DNA of 64,000 nt from a bacterium. Lineage in GTDB: Bacteria; Patescibacteria; Dojkabacteria; JAKAPS01; JAJZLI01. The notes beneath the pieces were generated by a model that had not been told where the DNA came from, did not search any database, and saw only the letters and a list, made by a program, of their open reading frames with translations. Below are positions 26,012 through 35,088 of the stretch, piece after piece. Every line of letters starts with the position of its first letter. Positions within the stretch are counted from its first letter, which is position 1. The position numbers and the translations under genes were made by a program. The stretch is from contig JAKAWT010000002.1 of assembly GCA_021816845.1 (NCBI GenBank), positions 223,076 to 287,075 of the forward strand, in the 5' to 3' direction.

Positions 26012-27535
26012 ATGACTCCACAAAATACAGTGCATAGAGATACTCTGTATCGGGATACCGTTCTTGTCATACTAGATGGATTTGGAATATCAGAGAAAAG
26101 GAAAGGTAATGCAGTAATATCAGCTAACACCCCATTTTTAGATTCTATATATCAAAAGAGTTACTACTCAGAACTTGAGGCTTCTGGAGAATATGTTGGA
26201 CTTGAAAAGAATGTTATGGGAAATAGTGAAGTTGGTCACTTAAACATAGGGGCAGGTAGGATTGTAAAACAATACTCTTTAATGATAGATGAGGATATAA
26301 AGAATAACAATTTTTTTGAGAACAAAGAAATAGATAAAGCTATACACAATGTAGAGACAAACAGGAGTAATATGCATATAATGGGACTTTTATCAGATGG
26401 CAAAGTACATTCTGACATCTCAAATTTTTATGCAATATTAAAGTATTTAAAACAAAATGGTATAGATAAAGTTTATGTTCATATATTTTCAGATGGAAGG
26501 GATGCTGGTTATGAAAGTGTAAAAAGTTATATAAAGAAACTAGAGTCACACTCACCAAAAAATTATATACTATCCTCCATCGTGGGCAGATATTATGCTA
26601 TGGATAGAGATAATAGATGGGATAGAACAGAGAAAGCATTTAGATTACTAAGATCACACTTTGGAATTGAGGTATCAAACATAAATGATGCTATAGATGA
26701 ATCTTATAAAGAAGAGATATCTGATGAGTTTATAAAACCATACTATGTTAGAGGTACTCCAGAGGTTAAAGATAATGATTCTATGATATTCCTAAATTTT
26801 AGAGAAGACAGAGCAAGACAAATATCCAAACTTTTTATACAAAATACAAAAGTATATTTTTTATCTATGATTCAATATGATAACTATGTTAAAAGATATA
26901 TATACCCTAGTGTAAAAGTAAAAGACTCTTTATCTGAAGTAATATCCACAAATAATCTCAAACAATTAAAGATTGCAGAAACAGAAAAATATGCCCATAT
27001 AACATATTTTCTAAATGGAGGATATGAAAAAGCTTTTAGAGGAGAAGATAGAATACTAGTACCATCACTTAAGGTTGCAACATATGATTTGGCTCCTCAA
27101 ATGAGAACGCCGGAGATAACAGAAAAACTTATCTTAAGTTTAGAAAAAACTAAATACTCTTTTGTTGCTATAAATTTTGCAGCAGCGGATATGGTTGGCC
27201 ATACAGGAAATTTCAAAGCTGTGGTTGAAGCTATTGAGACTATAGATAGAAATTTAAAACTTATATATGACGAATGTGTCAAAAAAAAGGATCTCAATTT
27301 AATCATTACTGCAGATCATGGAAATGCTGAAGAGATGATAAAGGACGAAGAAATTTATAAGGAACATACTACAAATAAAGTACCATTCATATTCACCAAT
27401 CAATCTATATCAAGAGGAAAAAGAATCAATGATGGGATACTTTCTGATATTGCACCTACAATATTATATCTTCTAGGATTAGAAAAACCCAAAACAATGA
27501 CAGGATCAAATCTTCTTGGTAAAATATATACATAA
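26012..27535 (+). CDS. gpmI: 2,3-bisphosphoglycerate-independent phosphoglycerate mutase
   Basis: It interconverts 3- and 2-phosphoglycerate in lower glycolysis with two metal ions and a Ser nucleophile. Family landmarks are all present: VILDGFGI, MGNSEVGHLNIGAGR with the active Ser, HIFSDGRDAGYESV, GRYYAMDRDNRWDRTEKAF, NFREDRARQ, NFAAADMVGHTG and ITADHGNAEEM. The length (507) is normal. It follows the PEP-synthase-like gene by 29 bases and its stop overlaps the next start (TAATG). Unlike that upstream neighbour, its active site looks intact. Confidence 0.95.
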   Translation: MTPQNTVHRDTLYRDTVLVILDGFGISEKRKGNAVISANTPFLDSIYQKSYYSELEASGEYVGLEKNVMGNSEVGHLNIGAGRIVKQYSLMIDEDIKNNNFFENKEIDKAIHNVETNRSNMHIMGLLSDGKVHSDISNFYAILKYLKQNGIDKVYVHIFSDGRDAGYESVKSYIKKLESHSPKNYILSSIVGRYYAMDRDNRWDRTEKAFRLLRSHFGIEVSNINDAIDESYKEEISDEFIKPYYVRGTPEVKDNDSMIFLNFREDRARQISKLFIQNTKVYFLSMIQYDNYVKRYIYPSVKVKDSLSEVISTNNLKQLKIAETEKYAHITYFLNGGYEKAFRGEDRILVPSLKVATYDLAPQMRTPEITEKLILSLEKTKYSFVAINFAAADMVGHTGNFKAVVEAIETIDRNLKLIYDECVKKKDLNLIITADHGNAEEMIKDEEIYKEHTTNKVPFIFTNQSISRGKRINDGILSDIAPTILYLLGLEKPKTMTGSNLLGKIYT

Positions 27536-28518
27536 TGCATGAATATAGAATTTCAAATAAGGAAGAGATAGAAGAATTACAGAAAGAATTTAAATCCAAT
27601 TTTCTCCAGACTACATATTGGGCTGAATTTAAAAATTGGGATACTCACTACCTAGTTTTTGAAGACAATTCTAAAGTATATGGATATTGTGTTTTATTAA
27701 TAGAGAAAAAATACTTTTTTAAATTAGCATATGTGCCACGAGGACCAATTTTAAATGATTATTCAAAGATTCTAGATTCTAAGTTTAAAAGTGCTATATC
27801 AAGTATTGAGGATTTTGCAAAAACACAACACGTGTCACTTTTAAAAATAGAACCAGACCACTCTGATATTAACCATCAAGATGGCAACCATCCAGATGGC
27901 AACATCAACTACTCTGATATATTCAAAGGGTATATCAAGGTTAATGATTTCATACAACCAGTACAAACTGCTGTATTAGATGTAGGAGATAGAGATTTTA
28001 TGATAAAAAATATATCTTCAAAATATAGAGGAAGAATAAGGAATAAATTTAATTTAGAATTAAAAACTATTGATGATATAGACAAATTTTTTAAAGTTTA
28101 TTCAGACACAGCAAATATAAAACACTTTAAACAAAGAAATATAGAATATTTTAAGAATATGAAATTTTATTTTAAAGATCATATAAAAATCTTTGGGGTC
28201 TATTACAATAATATCCTAATAGCAGCATCTTTTAATATATTATGGCAAGATACATTGACTTATCTTTATTCTGGATCAGATAAAAAGTATAACAACATGT
28301 ATCCAGGATATTTTCTTGTTTTTGAGTCATCATTATCTATGAAAAATAATGGTATAAAAATTACAGACTTATGGGGAGTTAGCGATGATAATACTAAATG
28401 GCAAGGATTTTCAGAATTCAAGAAAAATATCGGAGGTAGAGTTATTGATTTCCCAGGAAGTTTTGATTTACCATTAAACAAATTATATTATTCTATATAT
28501 AAATTGATCAAAAGGTAG
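27535..28518 (+). CDS. FemX/FemAB-type peptidoglycan-bridge aminoacyltransferase, copy 1
   Basis: A 327-residue protein of the FemABX family, which adds amino acids from aminoacyl-tRNA to the stem peptide of lipid II in the cytoplasm. Visible are FLQTTYWAEFKNW, the first GNAT-like half with YVPRGPIL, SSKYRGRIRNKFNL, and the second half ending with DLWGVSDDNTKWQGFSEFKKNIGGRVIDFPGSFDLP. The start overlaps the gpmI stop codon. A convergent paralogue ends six bases downstream. A palindrome array with flanking direct repeats adds residues to a loop (27860-27920) that the paralogue lacks. Confidence 0.88.
   Translation: MHEYRISNKEEIEELQKEFKSNFLQTTYWAEFKNWDTHYLVFEDNSKVYGYCVLLIEKKYFFKLAYVPRGPILNDYSKILDSKFKSAISSIEDFAKTQHVSLLKIEPDHSDINHQDGNHPDGNINYSDIFKGYIKVNDFIQPVQTAVLDVGDRDFMIKNISSKYRGRIRNKFNLELKTIDDIDKFFKVYSDTANIKHFKQRNIEYFKNMKFYFKDHIKIFGVYYNNILIAASFNILWQDTLTYLYSGSDKKYNNMYPGYFLVFESSLSMKNNGIKITDLWGVSDDNTKWQGFSEFKKNIGGRVIDFPGSFDLPLNKLYYSIYKLIKR
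27860..27920. repeat. coding palindrome array flanked by 10-bp direct repeats
   Basis: CCATCAAGATGG (27873-27884) and CCATCCAGATGG (27888-27899), each followed by CAA, repeat every 15 bp. The segment is flanked by the perfect direct repeat ACTCTGATAT (27860-27869 and 27911-27920), so that SDI occurs on both sides of the inserted NHQDGNHPDGN peptide. This looks like an in-frame insertion with target duplication. Confidence 0.7.
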
Positions 28519-28524
28519 AAGAAT

Positions 28525-29523
28525 CTATTTTAATGAGATTTCAAAGCTACCAGGGAAATTTACTACTTTAGATCCCATATTCCTTTTAAAATCGGAGAAT
28601 CCTTTCCATGTTGGGTTGTCATCACTTACACCCCATAGATCCATCACTGAAGCTCCTCTATCTCTCATTAATAAGGCAGATTCAAATACCAGGAAATATC
28701 CAGGATACATATTATTTTTTTCCCTGATAGACCCAGCATAAAGGTATGTTAAAGTATGCCCATGTAAGATATTAAAAGAAGCTGCAATAAGTCTACCTTC
28801 ATGATATACACCAAATATTTTTGTTTTATCTTTTAGGAATCTTTGCATATCTTCAAAATATGTTATATCTCTTTTTGTAAAATGCTGTCTTTCTGAAGTA
28901 CTTTGATATACTCTAAAAAAATTATCCACAGTTTCATTTTCTTTGAGTTCAAGATTAAACTTATTCTTGACTCTACCTCTATACTTAGAATCTATCTGAC
29001 TTACCATCTCACTCCTAGATCCTATTTTAAGTAATGCAACTTTAGTAGGTTGCACACCAACATCATGATCTACTTTTTTATATTTTCTAAAAATATTTTG
29101 ATAATCAATATCATCGGAATATTCATCCATAAAATCTGGTTCTATTTTTAAAGATGATACATGTTGTGTTTTTGCAAAGTTCTCGATAGCATCTATTGCA
29201 GTTCCAAATTGTAAAGGATTTCTCAGTACAGGACCACGAGGAACATATAGTTCTTTTTTAAATAAGGATTTCCTTTGTGTTAATAATATAGCATAACCAG
29301 ATACAGACATACCATCTTTAAAAACCATATAATGAGGTATTACACCTTCTTTTTGTGTTTTAAATTCTGCCCACTCTGTAGTTTGAAGAAAACTAGATTG
29401 AAATTCTTCTTGTAGTTTTTTTATTTCTCTCTTATCTGAAAATTGATATTCAGGAATATTTACAGCTTCAGACATAGAGTTTAATCCAGCTCTAAATTGT
29501 TGATATTCAATTTCAGGTTGCAT
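28525..29523 (-). CDS. FemX/FemAB-type peptidoglycan-bridge aminoacyltransferase, copy 2
   Basis: A 332-residue paralogue of the preceding gene, on the opposite strand and convergent with it. Shared blocks include SFLQTTEWAEFK, LYVPRGPVLRNP, SKYRGRVKNKFNLELKEN, YPGYFLVFESALLM and LWGVSDDNPTWKGFSDFKRNMG. It ends at FPGSFEISLK, without the YYSIYKLIKR tail of copy 1. Two such enzymes usually add successive or different residues of an interpeptide bridge. The start at 29523 is preferred; MSEAVNI at 29475 is an alternative. Confidence 0.88.
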   Translation of the reverse strand: MQPEIEYQQFRAGLNSMSEAVNIPEYQFSDKREIKKLQEEFQSSFLQTTEWAEFKTQKEGVIPHYMVFKDGMSVSGYAILLTQRKSLFKKELYVPRGPVLRNPLQFGTAIDAIENFAKTQHVSSLKIEPDFMDEYSDDIDYQNIFRKYKKVDHDVGVQPTKVALLKIGSRSEMVSQIDSKYRGRVKNKFNLELKENETVDNFFRVYQSTSERQHFTKRDITYFEDMQRFLKDKTKIFGVYHEGRLIAASFNILHGHTLTYLYAGSIREKNNMYPGYFLVFESALLMRDRGASVMDLWGVSDDNPTWKGFSDFKRNMGSKVVNFPGSFEISLK

Positions 29524-29699
29524 GATAACATAGATTATATCATATCTCTACATATAACACTATACTATAGGAGAAATAATGCAGTCGTAAAATAATTGAT
29601 GGATTAGGAATTCATTTTAATATTTATAACAGAATACTTATTCATGTAGAACACATATATTATCAGTATATATTTCTAATATACTGTAATTTATCACAT

Positions 29700-29771
29700 T
29701 GAGGGCACCGGGATTCGAACCCGGAACAAACAGCTTAAAAGGCTGATGCTCTACCGTTGAGCTATACCCCC
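29700..29771 (-). tRNA. tRNA-Lys (TTT)
   Basis: Acceptor GGGGGTA/TGCCCTC (two G-T wobbles) with discriminator A, D-arm AGCTCAACGGTAGAGC, and anticodon loop CTTTTAA. CCA is not encoded. Confidence 0.9.
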
Positions 29772-29809
29772 AAATTTGTAATGATGATAACACAAAATCT
29801 TAAAATTAT

Positions 29810-30706
29810 TCAATTTCTTCCTGCAATAGATGAATTGATGTTGAGTTTTTTATAAATATCATCAAGCTCCTTGTCAGACTCAAAGGCAATATTTATACTA
29901 CCTTTCCCATAAGAGTTCCTTTTTATTTTAACCTTACCGAAATATGATTTAAGATGATTTTCTATAATAAGTGCTCTTTGATCTAAAACATTAGCTTTCT
30001 TCACTCCTAACTTTGGATTCATTGCAAGAAGCTTATCTATAAGTTCATGAGCCTTACTCCCTGAAAGTCCATCCTCTATCATTTTATTAAGAAGACTCTT
30101 TTGTAATTTTAAATCTGTAAGTCTCAATAATTCTTCTGCCTGAGATAAAACAATCTTATTGTTGTATATAGCCTCTTGAATAAACTGAGGAAGAGATAGT
30201 AGTTTTAAATAACTTTCTGCTGTAACCTTAGATATACCAATCTTTTTTGCAATATTCTCAATATCCATATTAAATTGATCTTTAAGGTTAGATATAGCCA
30301 CTGCTTGTTCCATAACATTTAAATCTTTTCTTTGAAAATTCTCAATTATTGCGAAAGCTAATAATTCTTCATTGAGAGCTTCTTTTATTATAATAGGAAC
30401 TTTTGAAAGCCCAAGCTTTTTTGCAGCATTTAGCCTTCTCTCTCCTGCTATCAGTTGATATTTTCCTTCGCTAGACTTTGTCACAAGTAAAGGGGATAAT
30501 ATACCATTTTCCTTGATTGAAGCTACAAGTTCTTCCAACTCTTTGGATGGTTCTCTACGTGGTTGATATGGATTTGGTTCTATAAGTGTTAATGATACTT
30601 CCTTGTATCCATCTACTGATGCATTTTGAATCAAAGCTGATAGTCCCCTACCCAAGATCTGTTTTTTTATATCATCTTTTTCAACATTATCTTTTTGATT
30701 ATCCAT
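29810..30706 (-). CDS. parB: chromosome partitioning protein ParB
   Basis: A 298-residue ParB/Spo0J protein. It begins with the GRGLSALI motif that contacts ParA. The CTPase/ParB domain (IEPNPYQPRREPSKEL, LVTKSSEGKYQLIAGERRLNAAKKLG) includes GERR and IENFQRKDLN. A helix-turn-helix (IAKKIGISKVTAESYLKLL) binds parS, and a C-terminal dimer domain follows. It sits two bases after parA on the same strand. I did not find a canonical parS palindrome in the window by eye. Confidence 0.94.
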   Translation of the reverse strand: MDNQKDNVEKDDIKKQILGRGLSALIQNASVDGYKEVSLTLIEPNPYQPRREPSKELEELVASIKENGILSPLLVTKSSEGKYQLIAGERRLNAAKKLGLSKVPIIIKEALNEELLAFAIIENFQRKDLNVMEQAVAISNLKDQFNMDIENIAKKIGISKVTAESYLKLLSLPQFIQEAIYNNKIVLSQAEELLRLTDLKLQKSLLNKMIEDGLSGSKAHELIDKLLAMNPKLGVKKANVLDQRALIIENHLKSYFGKVKIKRNSYGKGSINIAFESDKELDDIYKKLNINSSIAGRN

Positions 30707-30708
30707 TA

Positions 30709-31479
30709 TTATTTAAATCTTAGTAAAATTTCATCAGCTAGTTTTCTATAACTTGAAGCTCCTGATGAGGCTGAATCATATTGTTTTATAGTTTGCCCAA
30801 AAGAAGGAGCTTCAGCAAGTTTAACGTTTCTAGGTATTATAGTATCAAAAGTTTTATCTTTAAAAAAGCTCCTTATCTCTGAGGCTACAGATTCAGATAT
30901 CTTAGTTCTTGTGTCATACATAGTTAAAATAACACCTGATATTTCAAGTTTAGGATTTAGAGAATCTTTTATCATTGAAACAGTATTTAAAAGTTGGGAT
31001 ATACCTTCTAAAGCAAAATACTCACATTGTACAGGAACAATTATATGATCTGATGCAACAAAAGCATTAATAGTAAGCATACCTAAAGATGGAGGTGAAT
31101 CAATAATTACATAGTCATATTGTGTTGCAAAAGTACTTAGTGTAGATTTTAATTTACTTTCTCTTGATATTTGGCTTACAAGTTCAATTTCTGCACCAGC
31201 TAAAGATATGTTTGAAGGTATTACATATAAATTTTCTATACCAGATGCTACAAAAACCTCTTCAGCTTTTTTACCATTTATTATCATATCATATACTGAA
31301 GGAGCTCTTACACCATCAGTTTCAGAGTTTAATAATCCTAACCCCGAAGTTAAATTACTCTGAGGATCAAAGTCAACAAGGAGAACCTTTTTTCCTGATT
31401 CTGCAAGGTATGCACCTATGTTAAGTGCAGAAGTAGTCTTCCCCACCCCACCTTTTTGATTTGCAATAGTTATTATCAT
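30709..31479 (-). CDS. parA: chromosome partitioning ATPase ParA (Soj)
   Basis: A 256-residue deviant-Walker ATPase. The opening IITIANQKGGVGKTTSALNIGAYLA is the P-loop with signature Lys, followed by LLVDFDPQSNLTSGLG, VIIDSPPSLGMLT and QCEYFALEGISQLL. It lacks an N-terminal DNA-binding extension, so it is of the chromosomal Soj type. It moves ParB-parS complexes over the nucleoid. The gene overlaps the lepB stop by one base and precedes parB, forming a lepB-parA-parB unit. Confidence 0.95.
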   Translation of the reverse strand: MIITIANQKGGVGKTTSALNIGAYLAESGKKVLLVDFDPQSNLTSGLGLLNSETDGVRAPSVYDMIINGKKAEEVFVASGIENLYVIPSNISLAGAEIELVSQISRESKLKSTLSTFATQYDYVIIDSPPSLGMLTINAFVASDHIIVPVQCEYFALEGISQLLNTVSMIKDSLNPKLEISGVILTMYDTRTKISESVASEIRSFFKDKTFDTIIPRNVKLAEAPSFGQTIKQYDSASSGASSYRKLADEILLRFK

Positions 31480-32090
31480 TAGTTAAGTATAGAATAAATT
31501 TGATTATTCTTAGTATAATAATGTACAGTAGGAACAAATCCAAACCTGTTTAGAGGCCAATATACAAACCAAGCTTCACCTTTTATCGCTGATCTTTTTA
31601 CAAACCCCCATTCTCTTGAATCAGAACTATTTTCTCTATTATCACCCATAACAAAATATTCACCTTTAGGCACTGTAATAGTTACATTATTAGGCAGGAA
31701 TGCCATACCGAAAGTTTTTACAGATTTTTTTAGGTATGCTCCTTCATGAAGTAATTCTCCATTTACGTATACGGAACCATTTTTAACTTCTATAGTATCC
31801 CCTGGGAGACCAATTATTCTTTTTATATATTCCTCTGTTGGAGAATAATTGAAAATAATAACTTGCCCTCTTTGAGGTTCTGAATAAGTATAGATAAGTT
31901 TGTTTGTAAGAAGGTATTCATGATTTAGAAAATTAGGCATCATAGATTCTCCCACTACTACATGTGGGGATGCTATAAATATATATATTACAATTGCTAT
32001 AGCAAGGGTAATAACTACAGTTTCTAGAAAATCAACCAAAAAAAATTTTAATAAGCTATTCAAAAAGGACTTAGGGTCTTTATTCTTCAT
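31479..32090 (-). CDS. lepB: signal peptidase I
   Basis: A 203-residue membrane serine protease that removes signal peptides from Sec-exported proteins. It has one N-terminal helix (LETVVITLAIAIVIYIFI). GESMMPNF holds the catalytic Ser, YIKRIIGLPGDTIEV the catalytic Lys, and the C-terminal signature is MGDNRENSSDSREWGFV. The length is typical of Gram-positive-type enzymes. It is first of the lepB-parA-parB unit and has a palindrome array 29 bp before its start codon. Confidence 0.95.
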   Translation of the reverse strand: MKNKDPKSFLNSLLKFFLVDFLETVVITLAIAIVIYIFIASPHVVVGESMMPNFLNHEYLLTNKLIYTYSEPQRGQVIIFNYSPTEEYIKRIIGLPGDTIEVKNGSVYVNGELLHEGAYLKKSVKTFGMAFLPNNVTITVPKGEYFVMGDNRENSSDSREWGFVKRSAIKGEAWFVYWPLNRFGFVPTVHYYTKNNQIYSILN

Positions 32091-32119
32091 AATGTGTCAT
32101 ATTAAATTAAGGAATTGTT

Positions 32120-32159
32120 GGATCTAGATCCTCGGATCTAAATCCTAGGATCCAGATCC
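32120..32159. repeat. tandem palindrome array, 14-bp period
   Basis: Three units, GGATCTAGATCC (32120-32131, a perfect palindrome), GGATCTAAATCC (32134-32145) and GGATCCAGATCC (32148-32159), are separated by two bases each. The array lies between the end of the penicillin-binding protein gene and lepB, 29 bp before the lepB start codon. Confidence 0.9.
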
Positions 32160-32200
32160 TTTTGTATAATATAACAAATGTTAATATTATTCAATTAATA

Positions 32201-34288
32201 TCATAAAAAAGTACCAGAATAGTAATTATAATTCCATAAACTCAAATCAAAATTAGTTTTTTTATAATATTTCAATGCTTGAATCATAAAATTATTCCAT
32301 ATAGGTGCTGCGGTAGTCTCCCCCCATGTATTATTGGATGTAAAAGAATAATTATCATTGCCAGACCAAACTACTGCTGTAAGGTTTGGAGAAAACCCTG
32401 CAAAAATATTATCTATATGGTTATTAGATGTACCAGTTTTACCTGCTACCTGATATCCTTGATCAATAACAGGTGCCATAGTGTAATAATGTTTAATTAT
32501 ACTTATGACCATCTCTGTGTAAAGTTTACTAAATACTTTTGTACCTTTCGGATTTGTATCGTTATACACCAATTTGTTATATTTGTTATATATTTTATCT
32601 ATTGGGGATGCCTTATAAAAAGTTCCATAATTAGCTAGTGTATCGTAAGCCTGAGCTTCCTCAAGAGTTGTTATATCACAACCACCAATGACTGCAGTAT
32701 ATCCACAATGATTAATACTCTGATTTGTAAACTCACTTAATCCTACACTCCTAAAAGTTTGGAATACACTTTGTAAGCTTACAAGTTCAGCTGTCCTTAT
32801 TGCAGGTATATTTCTTGACTGTAACAGTGCTGTAGCTACAGTTATAGCACCCATATATGTGCCATTCCAATCAGTAGGCTGCCATCCTCCAATATCAAGT
32901 GGCGTATCATAAACAATAGAATTTGGAGTTAATAATTTTTTCTCAAATGCAGTTATATATACAAATGGTTTTAGAGAGGATCCTGGAGATACAAGAGATA
33001 AAGTAGAATTAACAGCACCTTTTACATATGTAGTATTTGCATTGTAATTTACAGACCCGACCATAGCAAGCACATGACCATTTTTAGGATTTAAAGCAAC
33101 CAGGGAAGAATTATGAGTATTATAACCTTGATTTATCAATGTATTAACCCCACTGGTTACAGCATTCTGCGCGATATTTTGTAGTTTTAGACTTAAAGTT
33201 GTGTATACTCTAAAACCTCCCTCATCTACTTTTTTAGTTCCATACATTGAGTCAAGATATGCCCTTGTGTAATATATAAACCAAGGAGCAACAAGGTTAT
33301 TCAAGGTGGTATTAAATGTTAATTTTGTATTTTCTGCTGTCTTTATTGAAGATACAGGGATTTGTACTATATTTTGATGTACCAACATTTGATTTAATAC
33401 GTAGTGTTGTCTTTGAAATGCTAATTCAGGATGAGTACCATATAATGGGGAATACACTCCTGGGGCCTGTACTATACCTGCAAGAAGTGATGATTGTGCA
33501 ACATTAAGATCTTTTGCTGGTATACCAAAATACGTTTCAGCTGCCATTTGTATACCATATACATCTCCACCAAAAGAAATATCATTTAGATATGCTTGCA
33601 ATATCTGTTTTTTTGAATATTGTGATGAAACCTCCAGAGTCAAAAATAAACCTCTCACCTTCCTTCTTAGTGACTGTGTATCTGATAAAGCTGTCAACTT
33701 AACTAATTGTTGAGTAATAGTACTGCCTCCCTGTATACCAGCTTGAGAATGGAAAAGGTCATCATATAAAGCACGTAAAATACCAACAGGGTCTATACCA
33801 AGATTTTCACTAAAGAAGTGTACATCTTCTGCTGATATCATTGCTTTGATCATATAGGGAGATATTTGATTATATTTTACATACTCTCTGTTCTGATTGC
33901 CATATATAGTGTCAATCAATGTACCATTCCTGGAGTATATAAGGGTGTTTTCTGAATGATTACGAAGAAGTGGAACTGTAACCTTTGGCAACCCTTTTAA
34001 ATATACACTAGATACTATTGCTAGAGATATAACCATCAAAGTTATAAGTGTAATTGATACTGTTATTAAAACTGTAAAAGTTATATATATTACTCTTAGA
34101 GTTTTATTATTTTTATTCTTTTTTTTATCTAAAGCCTTTTGTATTATTTTTCTACTACTAGAATTTGTTAAAATTGGTTTTACCTTTGTAGATTTTTTTA
34201 AAAATTTTGATCTCAAGGGCTTCAATAGAAAAAAACCTTTTGGTTTAGACTCATTATGTTGCTTTGGTTGAGGATCTTTGGATTCCAT
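32201..34288 (-). CDS. class A penicillin-binding protein (glycosyltransferase/transpeptidase)
   Basis: A bifunctional peptidoglycan synthase. A basic cytoplasmic tail precedes a helix (about residues 70-95). The GT51 domain has EDVHFFSENLGIDPVGILRA with the catalytic Glu, then QGGSTITQQLVK. The transpeptidase domain has SSLKPF (SxxK), SRN in LLQSRNIPAI, and KTGT in AGKTGTSNNHID. All catalytic motifs look intact. I use the ATG at 34286-34288 (MESKDPQ); one three codons upstream is possible. It works with the FemX pair and mur operon in this window to make a full sacculus. Confidence 0.93.
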   Translation of the reverse strand: MESKDPQPKQHNESKPKGFFLLKPLRSKFLKKSTKVKPILTNSSSRKIIQKALDKKKNKNNKTLRVIYITFTVLITVSITLITLMVISLAIVSSVYLKGLPKVTVPLLRNHSENTLIYSRNGTLIDTIYGNQNREYVKYNQISPYMIKAMISAEDVHFFSENLGIDPVGILRALYDDLFHSQAGIQGGSTITQQLVKLTALSDTQSLRRKVRGLFLTLEVSSQYSKKQILQAYLNDISFGGDVYGIQMAAETYFGIPAKDLNVAQSSLLAGIVQAPGVYSPLYGTHPELAFQRQHYVLNQMLVHQNIVQIPVSSIKTAENTKLTFNTTLNNLVAPWFIYYTRAYLDSMYGTKKVDEGGFRVYTTLSLKLQNIAQNAVTSGVNTLINQGYNTHNSSLVALNPKNGHVLAMVGSVNYNANTTYVKGAVNSTLSLVSPGSSLKPFVYITAFEKKLLTPNSIVYDTPLDIGGWQPTDWNGTYMGAITVATALLQSRNIPAIRTAELVSLQSVFQTFRSVGLSEFTNQSINHCGYTAVIGGCDITTLEEAQAYDTLANYGTFYKASPIDKIYNKYNKLVYNDTNPKGTKVFSKLYTEMVISIIKHYYTMAPVIDQGYQVAGKTGTSNNHIDNIFAGFSPNLTAVVWSGNDNYSFTSNNTWGETTAAPIWNNFMIQALKYYKKTNFDLSLWNYNYYSGTFL

Positions 34289-34368
34289 ATAAATCATTAT
34301 ATATGAATCCCATAAAAAGGAAAATTAATGTATACAAAGACATATCTATTTGTTATAATAAAATAGAA

Positions 34369-34430
34369 TCAAGACGGAAAGGGGCGGTTTAAGACTCCAT
34401 GCTTAAACAGAACCTTTCCTCTTTTCTTGA
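34369..34430. ncRNA. 62-nt three-stem hairpin, candidate structured RNA
   Basis: Three nested perfect stems: TCAAGA/TCTTGA (34369-34374 with 34425-34430), GGAAAGG/CCTTTCC (34376-34382 with 34413-34419) and GTTTAAG/CTTAAAC (34387-34393 with 34402-34408), with an eight-base loop. It lies between the NYN gene and the penicillin-binding protein gene, both minus strand. A U-rich but interrupted stretch follows on the minus strand, so it may be a terminator, a leader or a small RNA. No known RNA family is recognised. Confidence 0.5.
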
Positions 34431-34436
34431 TCTATT

Positions 34437-34991
34437 CTAAATAGAAATGCCATCCTTGGGCCTAGACTCATTAGGTTTAGATCCCCTGGACCTAGACCCC
34501 CTGGATTTAGATCCTGTATATTCTAACTTCAACCTTAAATCATTCACAAACCATTTTTTTCCATTAGCCACTTTTTTAAAAAGACTACTATAGAGATTTT
34601 TATTAGGAATTAATAATACTTTAAGTTTAGATCTAGTATCTAGATAGTCTACCAGACAATAAAAATCTCCATCCCCTGTAACTATTATTGCTTGATCATA
34701 GTTAGCTATTTCAATCATCGTTTGTAAAACTAGTTCTGCATCACAGTTTCCTTTAACTGTACCTTGTCTTGTGAGTGTAGGTTTGAAAATAATGATATAA
34801 CCCATTTTCTGCAAAGCAGTATACATAGATTGATTTTCATCAATAAAACCAATAAATAAAAAACATTTAGTAGCTGAATATTTGTTTTCTAAATATTTTT
34901 TGAATTTCTCAAAATCTAATATCCATCCCTGATCTCTCACGGCTAAATTTAAATTTTGACTATCTATAAATGCGTAATTGTTATTTTCCAT
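34437..34991 (-). CDS. NYN-domain (LabA/DUF88-type) putative ribonuclease
   Basis: A 184-residue PIN-like NYN protein. Acidic active-site residues are at FIDSQNLN (about residue 9), CDAELVL (about 83) and VTGDGDFYCLVDYL (about 100). Related proteins cleave RNA or act in regulation. The last 25 residues (GSKSRGSRSRGSK...) are encoded by a 15-bp palindrome array and look like a basic, disordered tail added to the domain. It is followed by a structured hairpin on the way to the penicillin-binding protein gene. The RNA target is unknown. Confidence 0.85.
   Translation of the reverse strand: MENNNYAFIDSQNLNLAVRDQGWILDFEKFKKYLENKYSATKCFLFIGFIDENQSMYTALQKMGYIIIFKPTLTRQGTVKGNCDAELVLQTMIEIANYDQAIIVTGDGDFYCLVDYLDTRSKLKVLLIPNKNLYSSLFKKVANGKKWFVNDLRLKLEYTGSKSRGSRSRGSKPNESRPKDGISI
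34458..34514. repeat. tandem palindrome array in coding sequence, 15-bp period
   Basis: Four units start at 34458, 34473, 34488 and 34503: GGGCCTAGACTC, AGGTTTAGATCC, GGACCTAGACCC and GGATTTAGATCC, each followed by a three-base spacer. They encode the GSKSRGSRSRGSK tail of the NYN protein. The units have diverged at the third codon positions. Confidence 0.85.
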
Positions 34992-35088
34992 TAATTTTTA
35001 TATTATATTACAAAGTTTGATTAATAACTAATATTTAATGCATATTTTTGATAATATATAGGAATTAATATATAATCTTTTCGTAATT

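Noticed and set aside
27860..27920. Palindrome arrays read as short CRISPR-like repeats
   Set aside because: The spacers are only two or three bases, and no Cas genes are present in the window.
32279..33702. Plus-strand open frames opposite the penicillin-binding protein gene
   Set aside because: They are antisense to a gene with all catalytic motifs and show no protein-like composition; they arise from its codon pattern.
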